DNA of 64,000 bases from Helianthus annuus (lineage: Eukaryota > Streptophyta > Magnoliopsida > Asterales > Asteraceae): positions 152,644,381 through 152,708,380 of the forward strand of contig NC_035434.2 in assembly GCF_002127325.2 (NCBI RefSeq), in the 5' to 3' direction. The translations under genes were made by a program, and so were the position numbers. This document shows, one piece after another, positions 61,041 through 64,000 of this stretch. The notes below the pieces were generated by a model that saw only the letters and a list, made by a program, of their open reading frames with translations, ran no database searches and had not been told where the DNA came from. Numbering within the stretch: the stretch's first letter is position 1; the number at the start of each line of letters is the position of its first letter.

Positions 61041-61329
61041 TCTCCGATTTCTTTTGCCTTTTGAGATCTCCGAGTTCTCTGAGGATCCTGTCATTAGTTT
61101 CATCCTGCTGCTGCATACGATCCCTCATCTGCAAAATCAAAGTAAATATATCACTAGTACTGGGAACAGAAGAAGTTAGAGCAGAAGATGATGGTTTAGA
61201 GGAGATAGAAGTTGGTCTCTTCTCAGCATTTTTCTGAGATCCAGCTGGTGGTGGAGGCAAAGGTGGAATGCCAGTAGATGAATTGACTGCCGACATCGCT
61301 GTGGATGTATTCTTCAATGATGAAGCCAT
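61041..61329 (-). pseudogene. element E gag N-terminal fragment
   Basis: ATG at 61329 begins MASSLKNTSTAM, the same Gag start as in A, B and F. After about 96 residues (QKK) it jumps near GGAGAT to integrase sequence and stops at 61003. The deletion junction shares GGAGAT between gag and integrase. It contains no capsid. Confidence 0.85.
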
Positions 61330-61406
61330 GTAACTCTTTGAAATGATTTCGAACAGAAAGTTTTCTTATGAATGAAGCACCAATTGCCCCACGGTGGGCG
61401 CCAAAC

Positions 61407-61593
61407 TGTTTTGGTCAAAAATCACACAAGGATAATGCAACCAAACTCTAAGTAAACGGGGAATGATGCTTGGTTTGTTGAAAAAGTAAAGGATCACTTT
61501 AGTAAGAAATATGCAAGTGACACAAGGATTTATACGAGGAAAAAGCCCTTGATCAATGTATGATCTCCGGCATAAAAAACCTCGGGTGATGGC
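61407..61593 (-). repeat. 5' LTR of element E, cut by F
   Basis: Begins next to the PBS (61386-61403). Only the first 187 bp on this side remain before the F LTR at 61594. Confidence 0.88.
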
Positions 61594-62321
61594 TGTTAGG
61601 GCTGGATTTTATTATAGGTGATCCTTACACATGATCCTAACCAGTGATCCTTGTTTCTTTGGCAGACAGTGATCCTCAGCAGAACTTCAGGATCAGGATC
61701 ATGGGACATTATGGTGATCCTCATACTAACGACTACTTCCGCTCAATACAATATTGTTTTGCAGGAACATCTAGCAGGATATGCTCTAGACATCATGATC
61801 CAGGGACGCGTCTTCACAAATATGGCAAGAGCTTAATCGAAGAAAGACGTTGCACAGGATATGGAAACTAGGCTTGATTTATGGGCGGCTATTTAGGCTA
61901 GATTGTATCTCATTTCTAAAGGGGTAATGAGCTGAATATTAGTTTAGCTACCTAAAATAGGTCACCTACACATGTATAAATACCACTCTTCCTCATTCGG
62001 AAGAACACACACGACATACAACGCAATTCTCACACACTTAGACACCAAAAGCAATAGTGATCCTTGTACTCAGCTCATTATCATCCAAAGTTGTAATCAC
62101 ATTTTTGTTATATTGAAGTTGGTGATCGGTAGTTGCCATCACCCGAGGTTTTTTTATGCCGGAGATCATTCATTGATCAAGGGCTTTTTCCTCGTATAAA
62201 TCATTGTGTCTTTGCATCTATATCACGAGAGTGATCCTTTACTTTTATACTTAACCAAGCATCATACCCCGTTTACATAAAGTTTGGTTACATTATCCTT
62301 GTGTGATTTTTGACCAAAACA
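61594..62321 (+). repeat. 5' LTR of element F (728 bp)
   Basis: TGTTAGGGCTGG...GACCAAAACA. It shares the conserved CATCACCCGAGG segment before its end. Confidence 0.92.
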
Positions 62322-62399
62322 GTTTGGCGCCCACCGTGGGGCAATTGGTGCTTCATTCATAAGAAAAATCTTTTGTTCGAAATCATTGGAAAGAGTTAC

Positions 62400-64000
62400 A
62401 TGGCTTCATCATTGAAGAACACGTCCACGGCGATGTCTGCAGTCACCTCATCACAGATCACCTTGCCTCCTCCACCGGCAGGATCTCAGAAAAATACTGA
62501 GAAGAGATCAACTCCCACCTTCTCTAAACCTCTATCTTCTTCTGCTATGAATTCTTCTATTCCCAGTACTAGTGATGTATTTGCTTTAATTTTGCAGATG
62601 AAGGATCGTATGCAGCGGCAAGATGAAACTAACGAAAGGATCCTCAGGGAAATTGGAGATCTCAAAAGACAAAAGAAAGCGGCAGAGGATCATTCTCCAC
62701 TGATGCCCAAATCCTTGAGCTTTGATACTCCAATGATCACTTCCCAGCCATCAGGGATCCCGGACGTGCAAATCATAGGGGAGTCAAGAGGATCACATCT
62801 CAACTCGGCAGCAATGACTCAGACATCAGGCTCACATTTTCAGCCTGTAGGATCCTATCCTCAGTACATGGGATCCTTCAGGAATTCGGGAGCCTATCCG
62901 GAGACACAGCAGTTTCAAGGATCCTACTTTATCCCAGGATCATTCCAGGGCCAAGGATCCTCCTTTGTTCCAGGATCATCCCAGATACCAGGATCCTTAC
63001 AGATGCCAGGATCCCTAAAAAGTTTGCAAACAGGAAGTCTAGATGTCCATCAAGGGGACTTCATTCCAATGCAGACCATTGCTTCCACTGGTCCCTCCGT
63101 TGTTCCAGAATCCCAGCAATATGGATTCCCTAACTTGAACCCAATGGGAGGTAACACTTTAAATAATTATCCTACCACTAACCTTGGATTCATGCAGGAT
63201 ACAGGTACCAATCATGCTATGGCCAGGGAATTACAGAAACTAAAGGACATGATCTCAAGTGTTCCAGGGGTAGTCAAGCCTATCCCAGAGATTGCAGATG
63301 GAAACCACAAGGTATCTCGCTTTGCACCACCAATTTGTGATGCAGAGGTACCCAAAAGGTTCCATATCCCTACCATGAAGTTGTATGATGGCACAACGGA
63401 TCCAGAGGAGCATATAGCACAATACAGGGAGAGGATGGAGATCAATCCTATCCCAGAAAAATTGAAGGAAGCATGCCTATGTAAAGGATTTGGATCCACT
63501 CTTACAGGATCAGCTCTTAAATGGCTGCTAAGTCTTCCCCCTACTCTATTACTTCATTTGCTAATTTAGTTAATTTATTCAATAACCAATTCTCTTGTAG
63601 CAGAAAATTTGAAAAATTAACTAGTGATTTGTACAGGATAACTCAAAATCATAATGAATCATTAAGGGATTATATAACTAAATTTAGTAAAGAATCCTTG
63701 GACATTCCCAACTTGGATATGGCTACGGCTGTTGAAGCCTTCAAGATGGGACTGCTTAAGGATTCATTATTCTATGATGATCTTGTTATGACACCATGCA
63801 GGAATTTAGATGAAGTAAGAACTCGAGCACTCAGGTTTATCCGGCTAGAGGATGACAAGAGGATCCATGAAAGACAAGTAGGATCCTCAAAACAAGATAA
63901 GCAAGGATCCTCCTTCAAAAGCAACAAGTTCAAATCCTACCATAGAAATGAGAACAAGAATGTGCATGCTGTTGACCAAGAAGAGGATGATGAAGAATAT
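62400..64000 (+). pseudogene. element F gag, one frameshift, continues past window
   Basis: ATG at 62400. The Ser/Gln-rich N-terminus has looser GS-repeats (GSFQGQGSSFVPGSSQ), and the codon that is TAG in A and B is CAG here (about 63196). Capsid follows. A single T missing near 63541 (after SLPP) shifts frame to a stop at 63569. The other frame continues as capsid (KFSKES, about 63690) to the window end. Otherwise it is the best preserved gag of the pile. Confidence 0.88.

Larger units (their letters stand above)
55978..61593 (-). mobile_element. Tat element E, internal deletion derivative, interrupted by F
   Basis: 3' LTR 55978-56696, antisense gene, hairpin region, integrase, then a direct jump (about 61042) to gag N-terminus, leader, PBS (61386-61403) and 5' LTR (61407-61593, cut by F). 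Most of gag, protease, RT and RNase H are missing. It is non-autonomous but has LTRs, PBS, polypurine tract, the antisense gene and an almost complete integrase. Confidence 0.88.
61594..64000 (+). mobile_element. Tat element F, 3' end outside window
   Basis: LTR 61594-62321 (728 bp), tRNA-Lys PBS (62325-62342), leader and gag. It is inserted in E's 5' LTR; the candidate left target copy is ATGGC (61589-61593). It is innermost in the nest and therefore, with AB, among the youngest. Confidence 0.9.

Noticed and set aside
27257..64000. GGATCC density as a cloning (BamHI) artefact
   Set aside because: The motifs lie inside coding frames and are conserved between diverged copies.

Overview
The window is plant nuclear heterochromatin-type DNA from a eudicot. 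Asteraceae is my best guess, from general resemblance of the elements to composite-family repeats; that is inference. No host gene is convincing. Nearly everything is transposable elements: Ty3/gypsy LTR elements of the chromovirus (Tekay-like) and Tat lineages, one Ty1/copia element, Helitron ends, three small DNA-transposon or SINE-like insertions, a broken piece of an endogenous pararetrovirus, microsatellites and minisatellites.

Layout. 1-6189 is the 3' two thirds of a + strand Tekay-like element with chromodomain and a 2.3 kb LTR. It is inserted into the RNase H of a - strand gypsy element (6190-12347) that has two extra ORFs in its leader, a huge Asn tract in Gag and a 1.45 kb LTR with tRNA-iMet PBS. 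12348-20136 is AT-rich: Helitron ends, a foldback MULE-type MITE (13289-13820), pararetrovirus RT/RNase H fragments between two ATT arrays (13956-15416), a well delimited Helitron (15521-16444), a SINE candidate, and a Tourist-type MITE (18909-19206). 20137-24755 is a - strand copia element with unusual TA...CT LTR ends. Its 5' end plus flank is tandemly duplicated (24122-25477), and it lies inside a Helitron that ends at 25823. A minisatellite follows (about 26983-27250).

27257-64000 is a self-nested pile of one Tat family (tRNA-Lys PBS, archaeal-type RNase H, GGATCC-rich sequence). The outermost element C (-) holds AB (+), which has three LTRs and two internal regions inside a single TCTAT target duplication (30529-48686). 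C also holds D (-), which holds G (+), which holds E (-), which holds F (+). E carries an intact antisense gene with four exons (56991-58593, 450 codons). AB carries a truncated version of the same gene twice.

The strongest new-looking signals are: (1) a tandem array of alternating hairpins with compensatory changes in the Tekay LTR; (2) a conserved multi-hairpin block in the Tat 3' region, flanked by arrays of a TGGGGACAAGCCCA unit and with pairing-preserving changes between copies; (3) the spliced antisense gene with its own TATA box; (4) a CAA-TAG-CAA-TTA stop between protease and RT in AB, identical to the classical leaky-stop context; and (5) the three-LTR tandem. No element seen here is intact in all its genes, so mobility would need help in trans.
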